DNA from: Clostridium intestinale DSM 6191
Lineage (GTDB): Bacteria > Bacillota > Clostridia > Clostridiales > Clostridiaceae
Assembly (NCBI RefSeq): GCF_900130055.1
Contig: NZ_FQXU01000017.1
Span: 21,336-85,335 of the forward strand
Length of the DNA: 64,000 nt
Direction of reading: 5' to 3'
The translations under genes and the position numbers were made by a program. Below are positions 7,541-16,942 of the stretch, in pieces (positions within the stretch are counted from its first letter, which is position 1; every line of letters starts with the position of its first letter). The notes under the pieces were generated by a model. That model was not told the DNA's origin. It did no database searches and worked only from the letters and a program-made list of their open reading frames with translations.

Positions 7541-9037
7541 ATGCAAAATAACACTTTATCTAAAAATCTTCATACTAATTTACAAGTTATTAAAGACCTA
7601 TTTAAAAATGATAGTACGCTAAAAATAAGAATATTTCAAAATGAATCTATAGGATATATAGAGGGATGTATCATTCATATAGATGGAATGGTGGACAACA
7701 AATTTGTAAGTGAAAATGTAATAAGTCCTTTTTTAAAATCAGATTTCTCAAATTACAGTGGTTCTGATATATTTAAAATATTTAAAAATCAAATTGTTAC
7801 TTCAAATGAATTAGAAGAATGTAACAGTCTTGATTCTATAGTAGATTCCATTTTAGAAGGCGATACTGTATTTCTATTAAATAATTCTAAATATGCTTTA
7901 ATCATAGGTTCTAAAAATTTTCAAACAAGATCAGTAACGGAGCCAACTTCTGAAAAAGTTTTAAGAGGTCCAAGAGAGGGATTCACTGAGTGCCTTCTTA
8001 CTAATATATCATTAATAAGAAGAAAGATTAAGAATCCAAATTTAAAGTTTCAATTTAGGGAAATTGGTGAAGAAACCAATACTAGGGTTTGCATATGTCA
8101 CATAGAAGGAATAGCCTCAAATAAAATTTTAAATGAACTTATAAAACGACTTGATTCTATATCAATTAACAGTGTGTTAGATTCTCAATATATTCAAGAA
8201 ATTATAGATGACCTACCATTATCGCCCTTTGAAACTATAAACAGCACTGAAAGACCTGATTCAGTTGCAGGAAAGTTACTTGAGGGAAGAATTGCTGTTT
8301 TTGTAGATGGTAGTCCTTTTGTTTTAACATTACCTTTTTTATTTATTGAATATTTTCAAGTTGATGAGGATTATTATAACAACTTTGTATTTATGTCTTT
8401 CAATAGATTATTAAGGATTTTAGGTTTTATTCTATCCATAAGTATTCCAGCAATCTATTTATCTTTTGTAACTTATAATCAAGAAATGATACCTACACCT
8501 TTATTAATAAGTATTTCTGCTGCAAGATTAGGAGTGCCTTTTCCAACTGTTGTTGAGTCTTTTATTATGCTGATAGTTTTTGAAATTCTTAGAGAAGCTG
8601 GTGAAAGAATACCTAATAACATGGGTCAGGCAGTAAGCATAGTTGGTGGTCTTGTTCTTGGTCAAGCAGCTGTAGAAGCTAGAATAGTTAGCGCTCCTAT
8701 GGTTATAGTTGTAGGATTAACCGGTATATGTGGACTTCTAAATATTAGAGTAAAAGGGGCTGCTATATTTTTAAGATTTTTTTATTTAATATTATCATCA
8801 TTATTTGGAATGTATGGATATATAATCGGACTTATATCTACGCTTATATACTTAATGAGTATATATTCTTTTGGAGTTCCTTATATGACTAGGGTTGGTT
8901 CAATAAAATTTCAAAACATAAGAGATTCAGTTGTTAGAGCTCCTTGGTGGTATATGGGCGTAAAACAATATATTATTGGTTCAAAATTAAGTATGAAAAA
9001 TAAAAGGAAAACAGGTTATGGCGATGAAAATAAATAA
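7541..9037 (+). CDS. Spore germinant receptor A subunit (GerA family)
   Basis: A 498-residue GerA-family protein. A large soluble N-terminal part (about 1-280, with the typical SVTEPTSEKVLRGPREGFTE) is followed by a membrane part with about five helices. Conserved sequences include ISIPAIYLSFVTYNQEMIPT, PFPTVVESFIMLIVFEILREAG and NNMGQAVSIVGGLVLGQAAVEA. Together with the B and C subunits it senses germinants in the spore inner membrane. It overlaps the C-subunit gene by 20 bp. Which germinant it senses cannot be told. Confidence 0.93.
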   Translation: MQNNTLSKNLHTNLQVIKDLFKNDSTLKIRIFQNESIGYIEGCIIHIDGMVDNKFVSENVISPFLKSDFSNYSGSDIFKIFKNQIVTSNELEECNSLDSIVDSILEGDTVFLLNNSKYALIIGSKNFQTRSVTEPTSEKVLRGPREGFTECLLTNISLIRRKIKNPNLKFQFREIGEETNTRVCICHIEGIASNKILNELIKRLDSISINSVLDSQYIQEIIDDLPLSPFETINSTERPDSVAGKLLEGRIAVFVDGSPFVLTLPFLFIEYFQVDEDYYNNFVFMSFNRLLRILGFILSISIPAIYLSFVTYNQEMIPTPLLISISAARLGVPFPTVVESFIMLIVFEILREAGERIPNNMGQAVSIVGGLVLGQAAVEARIVSAPMVIVVGLTGICGLLNIRVKGAAIFLRFFYLILSSLFGMYGYIIGLISTLIYLMSIYSFGVPYMTRVGSIKFQNIRDSVVRAPWWYMGVKQYIIGSKLSMKNKRKTGYGDENK

Positions 9038-10172
9038 AAAAATCTATATTTTGTTGCTCTTTATTTTTATTTCTACTAACTTAAGCAGCTGCTGGAATTA
9101 TAGAGAAATAAACGATATGTCCATAGTTTCTGGCGTTGCTATTGATAAAGGTGGTGCTGATGGAAAATATGAAGTTACAGTTGAACTAATTGACATACAA
9201 CAAGGAAAGGACATAAATATGCACTCCAAATATATAACCCTTTCTGGTAATACCATGTTTGAAATTAGTAGAAACATGATAGCTCTTATTGGAAAAAAAT
9301 TATATTGGAGTCACTCAAAAAGCATAATTATTAGCGAGGATATCGCACGAGATGGAATTTCTGGGATACTTGATTGGTATAGTAGAGATGCTGAAACTAG
9401 AACAGATGCTTATATATTAGTCTCAAAAGAAAATACAGCTAAGGAAATTTTAAAATCAAAGCCAATAACAGAAAATTATACATCTTTTGAATTATCAAAA
9501 CTTCTAAAAAACGAAAAAACCTTATCCAATGTTCCTGTAGTAGACTTATGGGGTATACTTGATACATTTGCACAAGATGGCTTAAGCACATGGCTTCCAA
9601 CAGTAAAAATAAATAAAAACAATGATGATAATATTCTTCAAGTAGATGGTTCTGCAATTTTTTCTAAAGATAAACTTATAGGTTGCATTGATGAGAATTC
9701 TACAAAAAGCATATTGTTTGCTAAAGATAAGGTTAAGGGAGGACTGCTGGTTTTAGATAAAGAAAGTGAATCCCCTATTACTTTTGAGATATTCAAAAAT
9801 AAAACTACAATAAAGCCAAGTATTGAGAATGGAAATTTACAGTTTAATATATATACCGATACAATTGTAAGTTTGGATGAAATACAATCCGATTATGAAT
9901 TTTATACTGAAGAGGGTAAAAGTGAATTGGAGAATGAATTATCTGATATGCTTCAAAAGTCTATCTATTCTTCAATAAAAAGAATTCAATCTGAATATGG
10001 TGCTGATATTTTAGGTTTTGGTGCAAAACTATATGAAAATAATCCAGCTACTTGGAATGATGTAAAAGATGATTGGGATAAAACATTTAAAACGTTGACT
10101 ATATCAGTTAATTCAAAAGTTAATATAAAAAATAGTGCAGTTACATCTAAACCAATAAAAGTAGGTGATTAA
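9018..10172 (+). CDS. Spore germinant receptor C subunit (Ger(x)C lipoprotein)
   Basis: A 384-residue lipoprotein. The N-terminal hydrophobic segment ends in the lipobox LSSC, followed by WNYREINDMSIVSGVAIDKG, the standard Ger(x)C opening. It should be diacylglyceryl-anchored on the outer face of the spore inner membrane. Translation may start at 9018 or at the ATG two codons later (9024); AAAGGA is about 10 bp before the first. It overlaps gerA by 20 bp and is followed directly by the D-like gene. Confidence 0.92.
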   Translation: MAMKINKKIYILLLFIFISTNLSSCWNYREINDMSIVSGVAIDKGGADGKYEVTVELIDIQQGKDINMHSKYITLSGNTMFEISRNMIALIGKKLYWSHSKSIIISEDIARDGISGILDWYSRDAETRTDAYILVSKENTAKEILKSKPITENYTSFELSKLLKNEKTLSNVPVVDLWGILDTFAQDGLSTWLPTVKINKNNDDNILQVDGSAIFSKDKLIGCIDENSTKSILFAKDKVKGGLLVLDKESESPITFEIFKNKTTIKPSIENGNLQFNIYTDTIVSLDEIQSDYEFYTEEGKSELENELSDMLQKSIYSSIKRIQSEYGADILGFGAKLYENNPATWNDVKDDWDKTFKTLTISVNSKVNIKNSAVTSKPIKVGD

Positions 10173-10385
10173 GTGTTAATAGTAATTTTTTCAGCTTATA
10201 TACTGATATTTTTAAATGATCAAATTCCTCTTTATAAGCAAGGACTTAAAAAAGACTTTTATCTTAGCACAGTTATATTAACCTTATCCTTAATTATATC
10301 GGTTTTAATAACCCTAAGAATAAAAATTCCTAGTCCATCTAGACCATTAGAACAACTAGTTAAATTAATTGTTGAAAGGATTTAA
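10173..10385 (+). CDS. Small germinant receptor D-like subunit
   Basis: A 70-residue protein with two membrane helices (about 2-17 and 29-48) and a short basic tail. It starts at a GTG abutting the gerC stop (TAAGTG), with AGGTGAT inside the end of gerC as ribosome binding site. Its place between C and B, its size and two-helix topology match the D subunits described in Bacillus germinant receptor operons, which modulate germination. Family membership is inferred from topology and context, not from a strong motif. Confidence 0.6.
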   Translation: MLIVIFSAYILIFLNDQIPLYKQGLKKDFYLSTVILTLSLIISVLITLRIKIPSPSRPLEQLVKLIVERI

Positions 10386-10387
10386 TA

Positions 10388-11482
10388 ATGAATAAAGAAA
10401 CAATTTCTGATAGCCAAGGGTTTAGTATAGTAACATTATTTTTCTTGGGGAGTATTGCAATATTAGGAACTGCTAGCGAGGCAAAAAATGACAGTTGGAT
10501 TTCTATATTAATTGCTATTGTACTCTCTATTCCTGTAATATTTATTTATGCTAGAATTTTATCTCTTTTCCCAGGAAAAGATTTTTTTGATATATTAACT
10601 ATAGTGTTTGGTAAATGGATAGGAAACTTTTTTTGTATAATATACACTTGGTACTTCTTTCATTTGGGAACTTTAGTTTTACGTAACTTTGGAGACTTTA
10701 TGAATACTCTTGCCTTTCCAGAGACTCCATCTATAGTTTCTATCTTGTTCATAAATGTATTATGTATATTAAGTGCCAAATATGGTATTGAAGTCCTTGG
10801 CAGAAGTTCTAAAGTTCTTTTAATCATATGTGTAATTGTATTGTTAATCATTCAAGTTTTATCCATCCCACAATCACATTTTAATTATATTAAACCAATC
10901 TTAGGTAATGGATTACTTCCTGTGCTTAAAGGTGCTTTTTCAGCTTTCACCTTTCCATTTGCAGAATCTATAGTTTTTTTAGGAGTTTTTAGTTCTTTAA
11001 AGAAAAAAAATTCCCCTTACAAAATACTATTCTCAGCTTTATTAATAGGTGGTGTTATAATTTCTATAGTCCAGATAAGAAATATAGTTCTCATAGGTAA
11101 TAATGTATTATCCTCACTATATTTCCCTTCTTATATTGCTGTAGGAAGAATTCATATAGGGGACTTTTTTGAGCGAATGGAAGTAACAGTATCTATTGTT
11201 TTAGTTGCTTCAATATTTGTTAAAATAAGCGTATGCTTAATAGCTACCTGTAAAGGGATAAGTAAAATTTTTAATACTAAAAGCTATAAATCCATAGTTA
11301 TTCCAACCAGTTTATTAATGAGCTATTTTGCATATTTTATTTTTGATAGTACAATGGAAATGCTTAATTTTGCTACTGTAGTATATAAATTTTACGTAAT
11401 TCCTTTTCAAATAATTATACCTATTATTACAATCATCTTTATTGAAATAAAACGTAAAAAAGGCATATTAAAAACAACTTAG
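10388..11482 (+). CDS. Spore germinant receptor B subunit (GerAB permease-like)
   Basis: A 364-residue integral membrane protein with about ten helices of the endospore germination permease family (APC superfamily), beginning MNKETISDSQGFSIVTLFFLGSIAI in pieces typical of GerAB. It is the germinant-binding transport-like subunit. It starts 2 bp after the D-like gene and is the last gene of the A-C-D-B operon. A bidirectional hairpin terminator follows at 11490-11522. Confidence 0.92.
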   Translation: MNKETISDSQGFSIVTLFFLGSIAILGTASEAKNDSWISILIAIVLSIPVIFIYARILSLFPGKDFFDILTIVFGKWIGNFFCIIYTWYFFHLGTLVLRNFGDFMNTLAFPETPSIVSILFINVLCILSAKYGIEVLGRSSKVLLIICVIVLLIIQVLSIPQSHFNYIKPILGNGLLPVLKGAFSAFTFPFAESIVFLGVFSSLKKKNSPYKILFSALLIGGVIISIVQIRNIVLIGNNVLSSLYFPSYIAVGRIHIGDFFERMEVTVSIVLVASIFVKISVCLIATCKGISKIFNTKSYKSIVIPTSLLMSYFAYFIFDSTMEMLNFATVVYKFYVIPFQIIIPIITIIFIEIKRKKGILKTT

Positions 11483-11489
11483 TAACAAA

Positions 11490-11522
11490 TAATCTCTATA
11501 ACAAATTAGGTTATAGAGATTA
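11490..11522. terminator. Bidirectional terminator hairpin
   Basis: A 13-bp stem (TAATCTCTATAAC / GTTATAGAGATTA) with a 7-nt loop, followed by CTTTTAATT on the plus strand. It lies between the convergent gerB-like gene and the 98-residue exported protein gene. Confidence 0.75.
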
Positions 11523-11525
11523 CTT

Positions 11526-11822
11526 TTAATTATCTGTAAATTTCAGCTCACTTATTAATATTTCTTCATTTGGATTTGGTATAGGCAAGGTCTGAGCCCC
11601 TAATGATTGGTTTGGACTTGGTACTGGCATGTCTTTTACTCTTCCGTCTGTATTATCTATAACTTCTAAAATGTTATTATCTTTTCCTTCATCTTGAGTT
11701 TCGTAAGACTTATAAGTTATTCTTGATTTTATTTTAGATTCCTCATTAGTTGGTTTTAATATTAAAAAGGATAAGCAAAAAATCATAAACGTCATAACTA
11801 AATATCTTATTGCCCTTTTCAC
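11526..11822 (-). CDS. Small exported or anchored protein, unknown
   Basis: A 98-residue protein with an N-terminal membrane segment (about 8-24) and a polar, probably disordered remainder holding two similar Pro/Asn segments, VPSPNQSLGAQT and IPNPNEEI. It starts with GTG, with AAAAGGAGC about 10 bp upstream. I do not recognise the family. It is convergent with the germination operon; any link to spores is speculation. Confidence 0.5.
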   Translation of the reverse strand: MKRAIRYLVMTFMIFCLSFLILKPTNEESKIKSRITYKSYETQDEGKDNNILEVIDNTDGRVKDMPVPSPNQSLGAQTLPIPNPNEEILISELKFTDN

Positions 11823-11977
11823 TAAAACCAGCTCCTTTTACTTTTTTCTTTATATACATATTACATAATATATTTCTATATTCCTATTTTATTATTTTAA
11901 TATGTTTTCTTGCTCTATAATTAAAGAATAAAATACTTCCTATCAAAATCCAAGTATTATTAATAATTATTCAACTG

Positions 11978-13606
11978 TCATAATAAACAGCGCTTCTCTT
12001 CTTCAATTACTCTTTTATCTATTCTAGGAAATAAAATTTCAAACTCACCAATTTCTTTTCCATCTTCAATATTTAATATATTCCAAGATGGTTGAATATC
12101 TTCTGTTGAAAACCAACTCTTAATAAGCTCTGAAGACTCTGGTAAAAATGGATGAAGTAAGTTAGCTATATTTATTATTGAAAATAAACAATTATATATA
12201 CTTTCTTCACACTTTTCTTTATCTTCATCTATAGTTATCCAAGGGGTTTCCTCATCAAAGTACTTATTAATACTTCTTATAAAGTCAAAAATTCTCCCTA
12301 TGGCAACTTTTATTTCTCCTTTTTCTATACTATCACCTATATTTTTGTATAGATTTTTTATTTGAGTTTCTATGGAGTCATTTAATTTTCCATTAGGTAT
12401 TTTATTCTCTAAATACTTTTTAACAAATACTAAGGTTCTATTTACTAGATTTCCATAAGCTCCTAAAAGCTCACTATTATTACTGTTTACAAATTCTCTC
12501 CAAGAAAAATCAGAATCTCTTTTTTCAGGTGAATTTATAATAAAAAAATATCTTAAAGTATCTGACTTATATCTATCAATTATATCAGGTACCCATACCG
12601 CCCAATTATTGCTTGTAGAAATCTTTTTACCTTCTAATGTCATGTATTCACTAGAAATTATCCTATCTGGAAGTTTCTCATAACCTATACCTTTTATTAA
12701 TGCAGGTAATATAATAGAATGAAAAGGAATATTGTCTTTCCCATGGATATAGTAGGCAAGTGCTTCATCATTCCAATATTTTTCCCAGTCTTCCCCGCCT
12801 TCTTCTCCCCATTTTTTACTTGACGTAAAATACCCCAGCACTGCATCAATCCATACATAAACTATTTTATCTTCATATCCTTCTATAGGAATATCTATTC
12901 CCAATGATAAATCTCTTGAAATTGCTCTATCTTTTAATCCTTCCTTTAAATATCTCAATGTGTTATTTATTGCGTTTAATCTCCAGTTTTCTTTTGTATT
13001 TTCTAGATTAGTTTTAATATCATCTTGAAACTTTGACAAAGCAAAATATAGCTGTTTTGTATTTTTAATTATAGGTTCATTAGAGCATAACTTACATTTT
13101 CTATTTAATAATTCAATAGGCTCTAATAAACTTCCACAACTATCACACTGATCTCCTCTTGCCTTATTTCCACATTTAGGGCATATTCCTTCCACATATC
13201 TATCTGGCAAAAATTGATCACACTTTTCACAATATATTTGCTCCACGTTTTTTTCATATATATACCCCTTATTATAGAGTACCTTTATAATATTCTGAAC
13301 CTCATTTTTATGAAATTTATTATCAGTTCTTGAATAATAGTCATAAGAGAATTTCAGCTTATCAAAACAATTTTTAAATTCCTCATGATATCTGTCTGCT
13401 ATATCACGTCCCTCTACACCTTCTTCTTTGGCTCTAATTGCTATAGGTGTTCCATGGCAATCGCTACCTGAAACATATAAAACCTTATCTCCCTTCGCTC
13501 TATAGTACCTTGCTAAAACATCTCCTGGTAATAGTGCCGCAATATGGCCTATATGCAAAGATCCATTAGCGTATGGCCATGCTCCTCCAATAAAAATATT
13601 TTTCAT
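11978..13606 (-). CDS. metG: Methionyl-tRNA synthetase
   Basis: A 542-residue class I synthetase. HIGH is at residues 18-21 (LHIGHIA). The connective peptide carries two zinc knuckles (CEKCDQF...CPKC and CDSC...CKLC), as in the E. coli/archaeal double-knuckle type. The second signature is GKKISTS. It lacks the C-terminal tRNA-binding domain of longer forms. The gene is preceded by a T-box leader, so its expression should rise when tRNA-Met is uncharged. Other clostridia often have a second, longer MetRS elsewhere. Confidence 0.93.
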   Translation of the reverse strand: MKNIFIGGAWPYANGSLHIGHIAALLPGDVLARYYRAKGDKVLYVSGSDCHGTPIAIRAKEEGVEGRDIADRYHEEFKNCFDKLKFSYDYYSRTDNKFHKNEVQNIIKVLYNKGYIYEKNVEQIYCEKCDQFLPDRYVEGICPKCGNKARGDQCDSCGSLLEPIELLNRKCKLCSNEPIIKNTKQLYFALSKFQDDIKTNLENTKENWRLNAINNTLRYLKEGLKDRAISRDLSLGIDIPIEGYEDKIVYVWIDAVLGYFTSSKKWGEEGGEDWEKYWNDEALAYYIHGKDNIPFHSIILPALIKGIGYEKLPDRIISSEYMTLEGKKISTSNNWAVWVPDIIDRYKSDTLRYFFIINSPEKRDSDFSWREFVNSNNSELLGAYGNLVNRTLVFVKKYLENKIPNGKLNDSIETQIKNLYKNIGDSIEKGEIKVAIGRIFDFIRSINKYFDEETPWITIDEDKEKCEESIYNCLFSIINIANLLHPFLPESSELIKSWFSTEDIQPSWNILNIEDGKEIGEFEILFPRIDKRVIEEEKRCLL

Positions 13607-13639
13607 CTTTAACTCCTCCTTTAAATTACAAAATAAAAA

Positions 13640-13915
13640 ACTCCCGTTCCTAAGAAATTAATTCTTAGGAACGAGAGTAAAAACTTCGTGTTACCATCCT
13701 ATTTCATTTATAAGTCACCTTATAAATCTCCTCAAGTACGTCAATTAAGCTTGATTATACTATATCACTATAACGGGTGAACCCGTTGCAGCCTTAAATT
13801 CTTAAAGAAATCTCGGTGCACTACTCCAAGGCCATTTTCCTTTTAATATCCTTCGCTTCTTCTCACCAAATAGAAACTCTCTGTAAAAGTATTTTTAAAA
13901 GTACTTTCCTTTTCT
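13640..13915 (-). ncRNA. T-box riboswitch leader of metG
   Basis: On the minus strand the T-box sequence AGGATGGTAACACG (13700-13687) pairs into an antiterminator and is followed by a strong terminator: a 17-bp stem with arms 13662-13678 and 13640-13656 and then TTTTTT. Stem I elements (CAGAGAG...GGTGAGA) lie near 13870-13885. A candidate specifier ATG sits at 13835-13833 in GGAAAATGGCC, consistent with tRNA-Met sensing, but the stem I fold was not computed. Confidence 0.85.
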
Positions 13916-13929
13916 TTGCATTTAAATAA

Positions 13930-13957
13930 ATTATACACTTAAACATATCATAGTCAA
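13930..13957 (-). promoter_or_regulatory. Sigma-A promoter of the metG T-box transcript
   Basis: TTGACT at 13957-13952 and TATAAT at 13935-13930 with a 16-bp spacer on the minus strand, placed directly before the T-box leader. It overlaps the intergenic end of the lipoprotein gene that terminates at 13965. Confidence 0.75.
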
Positions 13958-13964
13958 TAGTCTA

Positions 13965-14619
13965 TTAAAATATATCATAAAGTTTCTCTTTATTATTGAC
14001 TTTATTAACTATAAGTAACTTAAGAGGAGATTTTTTATCACTCCTGTCATGGCCTAAAAAACATAATGTGTTATCATCAATTTCGCCATAATAACTTCCA
14101 AACTCCATAGGACTATACTTTTCGCTATATTTTCTATAAACATCATAGTCCCCTTCTTTAATACCTACATATCTATCTTCAAATTCCCTATTATCAACTA
14201 TATCCAACTTATCTTTTTCAATATTATATAAATATGTATTCTTGTTTTTTATTTCACCCCCACTATCAGCAGTGTTAAACATTATAATTTTTGAACCAGT
14301 ATTATCTACTCCATAAAAAGTGGTCTCTAACCCTTGGATATGATTCATATCTATATCTTTTAGGTCTAAAGCCCTCGAGATTTCTTGTTTTTCTAAATCA
14401 TAAACCATAATTCCAACAGCACCACGAAGAATTGCTTTTTCTTTAGAAAAATAAATTAAATCTGTAAATGAACCTCCGTACTCACCTTTTTTAATCTCCT
14501 CTATAATTTCATCCATATTCTTATTAATTTTTGCTGCTTCGTTATTTCTACACCCAGCAAACACACTAATAATTATAAAAACAACTGTTAATAAACTAAG
14601 CTTTTTTTTTATTCCTCAT
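13965..14619 (-). CDS. Putative lipoprotein with a frameshifted start (A9 tract)
   Basis: The continuous frame from GTG at 14564 gives 199 residues beginning FAGCRNNEA, which is the cleavage end of a lipoprotein signal. The missing signal is present upstream in another frame: ATG at 14619 behind GGTGGG reads MRNK then meets TAG. Deleting one A from the nine-A run (14602-14610) restores MRNKKKLSLLTVVFIIISVF joined to AGC. So the gene is one base out of phase at a homopolymer. It could be phase variation, transcriptional slippage, a sequencing error or a fresh mutation. The mature protein is unknown. Confidence 0.6.
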
Positions 14620-14651
14620 ATCCCACCTACCCTTTATTAAGAGATTCTTTC

Positions 14652-15791
14652 TCAGTCATGATTTTCTATATATGAAATTTTCTTATTTTCATACATAAGC
14701 ATGTCTATATGTTTAAAGAATTCATCTGCTTCCATTTTGGAATTACAACTATAGATATCGTACCCTATTGAAAAGTTAAGGTTGTATGGTTTTATATTAC
14801 TTACATTAAAATTCTCAACATTTTTTCTTATTCTATTTACTACCTTATCAAGAGTTTGTCCATTATATATGTCAGTTATAATCACAAACTCATCTCCTCC
14901 AAATCTTGCTATAAAATCATCTGTATTTAAACTTCTTCTTATAATCTCAACTGAATCTTTTAATGCCTCATCTCCAATTTTATGTCCAAACCTATCATTT
15001 ATAGATTTAAATTCATTCAAATCCAATAGTATTGCTGAAAATGATTTGTTTTCAGTTGAATTCCTAATTCTTTCTCTTATATACTCATCAAGTTGTCTTC
15101 TATTATATATTCCAGTTAGGTAATCAGTATTTATTCCCCTATTTTGTATGTTAAAATATATAATTAATAAAGATAACATCATTCCTACCCAATTTAAGGA
15201 GTATCCATAAAAAAGTACTTGGATAGTTGTTCCAATTGCCATTGGAATAAAATAGGCAATCATAGAAATATACTTACGTTTTTCAATATACTGTTTATGT
15301 TTAATTAAATACATTAAGGAATATATAAGAAGCCCATAACAATATGCTACATGTAAAGCAAAATAAGGACCTCTATGATATATATTATTTGGGTCAACAT
15401 AAAAAAAGCTTCCAGTAAATAAGCTTATAATGCATATCATTAAATTTAATAGGAAAAATACCATCAAAACCTTTTGTTTTTCTTTAACCTTAACATCACT
15501 AGAAAAAACATGATAACTAGTATAAAGAACACTTAAAGATGGTGGAATGGGTTCTAGCACATAAAGTAAAAAGTTAAACCCAGTATTCAAAGTTAAATTC
15601 ATAGATCCTTTAAGTCCATTAAATTTCCAAGCAAAAGCATCTATAATTATCATCCCTATATTGGCTAAAATCATAGCTTTAAACAATTTATATTGCATTG
15701 AAATATTCTCTGAACTGCTTCTTATATTTAAAAATATAAACACTAAAATTATAAGAGATACTGTATTAGCATCCAATGTTTTTAAAGTCAC
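14652..15791 (-). CDS. Membrane-bound diguanylate cyclase (GGDEF)
   Basis: A 379-residue protein with six or seven N-terminal membrane helices (about 10-205) and a C-terminal GGDEF domain. The active site is intact, RFGGDEFVII with GGDEF at 298-302, so it should make c-di-GMP. The usual inhibitory RxxD just before it reads NTDD, so product inhibition through the I-site is probably lost. The frame opens at GTG 15791; a TTG four codons in (behind AAGGTGA) is an alternative start. Confidence 0.85.
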   Translation of the reverse strand: MTLKTLDANTVSLIILVFIFLNIRSSSENISMQYKLFKAMILANIGMIIIDAFAWKFNGLKGSMNLTLNTGFNFLLYVLEPIPPSLSVLYTSYHVFSSDVKVKEKQKVLMVFFLLNLMICIISLFTGSFFYVDPNNIYHRGPYFALHVAYCYGLLIYSLMYLIKHKQYIEKRKYISMIAYFIPMAIGTTIQVLFYGYSLNWVGMMLSLLIIYFNIQNRGINTDYLTGIYNRRQLDEYIRERIRNSTENKSFSAILLDLNEFKSINDRFGHKIGDEALKDSVEIIRRSLNTDDFIARFGGDEFVIITDIYNGQTLDKVVNRIRKNVENFNVSNIKPYNLNFSIGYDIYSCNSKMEADEFFKHIDMLMYENKKISYIENHD

Positions 15792-15926
15792 CTTAACCGC
15801 CCCATATTAAATAATATTTTAATATTAAATATACCTTGTTTTTACATTAAAATCAATTACATAAGTTAATTGTATCACAACTACTACTTTTTGGTAATTT
15901 TTTTGAATCTTTTTTTATAAAATTTA

Positions 15927-15966
15927 AACCCCGCGAACTAGTCAACTAGTATACGGGGTTTTTTAA
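15927..15966. terminator. Bidirectional terminator between DUF4180 and GGDEF genes
   Basis: AACCCCG (15927-15933) pairs with CGGGGTT (15954-15960), with an inner ACTAGT/ACTAGT stem. T tracts lie on both sides (TTTTTT to the right). It terminates the leftward DUF4180 transcript. Confidence 0.75.
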
Positions 15967-15970
15967 ATAT

Positions 15971-16339
15971 CTATTTAATATCTAAAAGCCAATTTTCTGC
16001 TTCAGATTTATCCATAAATACTCCTAATGCCTTACCTTTATTACTTTCTAACATCATTTCTCTAAATCTATCATTTACTCTATCCTCATTGTTTAAAACA
16101 ATAACCATTTTTATACGATAATTTATAAATTTCTGAAGTATCATTCCAGCTAATTTTGTTCTTAAATTAAAAAAATCATCTGATAATATTTCCTCATGTA
16201 GTAATACGTTATATACATCCGCTTCCCAGCAACTAGATATAATATCTAAGCTGTCTTGTTCAGATTTAATTTGCTCGTTAGAAGCTCCATCAAATTCTAA
16301 GTATTTTTTATTTAATTTCTCAACTACATTGTATTTCAT
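15971..16339 (-). CDS. DUF4180 protein
   Basis: A 122-residue protein matching DUF4180: VLLHEEILSDDFFNLRTKLA, then ILQKFINYRIKMVIV. The function is unknown; the fold resembles small STAS-like/alpha-beta proteins. It follows the excisionase-like regulator by 19 bp on the same strand and ends at a strong terminator, so the two make a two-gene operon. Confidence 0.7.
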   Translation of the reverse strand: MKYNVVEKLNKKYLEFDGASNEQIKSEQDSLDIISSCWEADVYNVLLHEEILSDDFFNLRTKLAGMILQKFINYRIKMVIVLNNEDRVNDRFREMMLESNKGKALGVFMDKSEAENWLLDIK

Positions 16340-16358
16340 TTAAATTCTCTCCATCCTT

Positions 16359-16850
16359 TTATGTATTTTCAGTAAGAAGTGCTATTGTACTTAACATTTC
16401 CTGAGTAAAATCTATACTACCCCATAGAACCACTTTAAGTTTTCTGTCTTCAGTATAATATTTCGCATTAATTGCAGCTTTTCCAATCTTAGAGTCTCTA
16501 CTATTTGTAATAGCAACTAATGTATTTGATATTCTCATATATTCATCTGGAGATATGTTATTAATATCAACTACTGTAGATACATTTATATTATGTTCAG
16601 AAACTTCACCACTTGAAGTGAATTCAAATTCCTTCTCTTCCTTTTTATCTTCTTTACTAACAGAAAAATCATTTTTCTCCATGAATGTACTTAAATCATG
16701 TCCTGATATTCTCCATTGCTTTCCTACTTTACGAGCTCCGAGTTTTCCCTCATTTATAAACTTTCTTATAGTTTTATGGTGCATACCTAATAAATCTGCT
16801 ATTTGGTCAATAGTATAAAACTTTTCTTCCAACTTAATACCTTCTTTCAA
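16359..16850 (-). CDS. Excisionase-type helix-turn-helix protein
   Basis: A 163-residue protein with an N-terminal MerR/excisionase-like DNA-binding domain (about 10-57: FYTIDQIADLLGMHHKTIRK, then FINEGKLGARKVGKQWRISG). A charged linker and a C-terminal domain of about 70 residues follow (VAITNSRDSKIGKAAINAKY). There is no integrase nearby, so it is more likely a chromosomal regulator than a phage excisionase. A canonical promoter lies just upstream at 16868-16896. Confidence 0.7.
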   Translation of the reverse strand: MKEGIKLEEKFYTIDQIADLLGMHHKTIRKFINEGKLGARKVGKQWRISGHDLSTFMEKNDFSVSKEDKKEEKEFEFTSSGEVSEHNINVSTVVDINNISPDEYMRISNTLVAITNSRDSKIGKAAINAKYYTEDRKLKVVLWGSIDFTQEMLSTIALLTENT

Positions 16851-16867
16851 ACTTACTCTATATTTAG

Positions 16868-16896
16868 ATATTAATGATTTTATTGCTATTTGTCAA
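16868..16896 (-). promoter_or_regulatory. Promoter of the excisionase-like/DUF4180 operon
   Basis: TTGACA at 16896-16891 and TAATAT at 16873-16868 with a 17-bp spacer on the minus strand. The word AATAGCAA occurs twice nearby and could be an autoregulatory site. Confidence 0.6.
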
Positions 16897-16942
16897 GTTT
16901 TTGTTGTATTTTGTTGCTATTTTTTATCCTTTATACCTAAAA

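Noticed and set aside
16359..16850. Prophage excisionase
   Set aside because: No integrase, attachment site or phage genes nearby; partner is DUF4180, so a chromosomal regulator is more likely.
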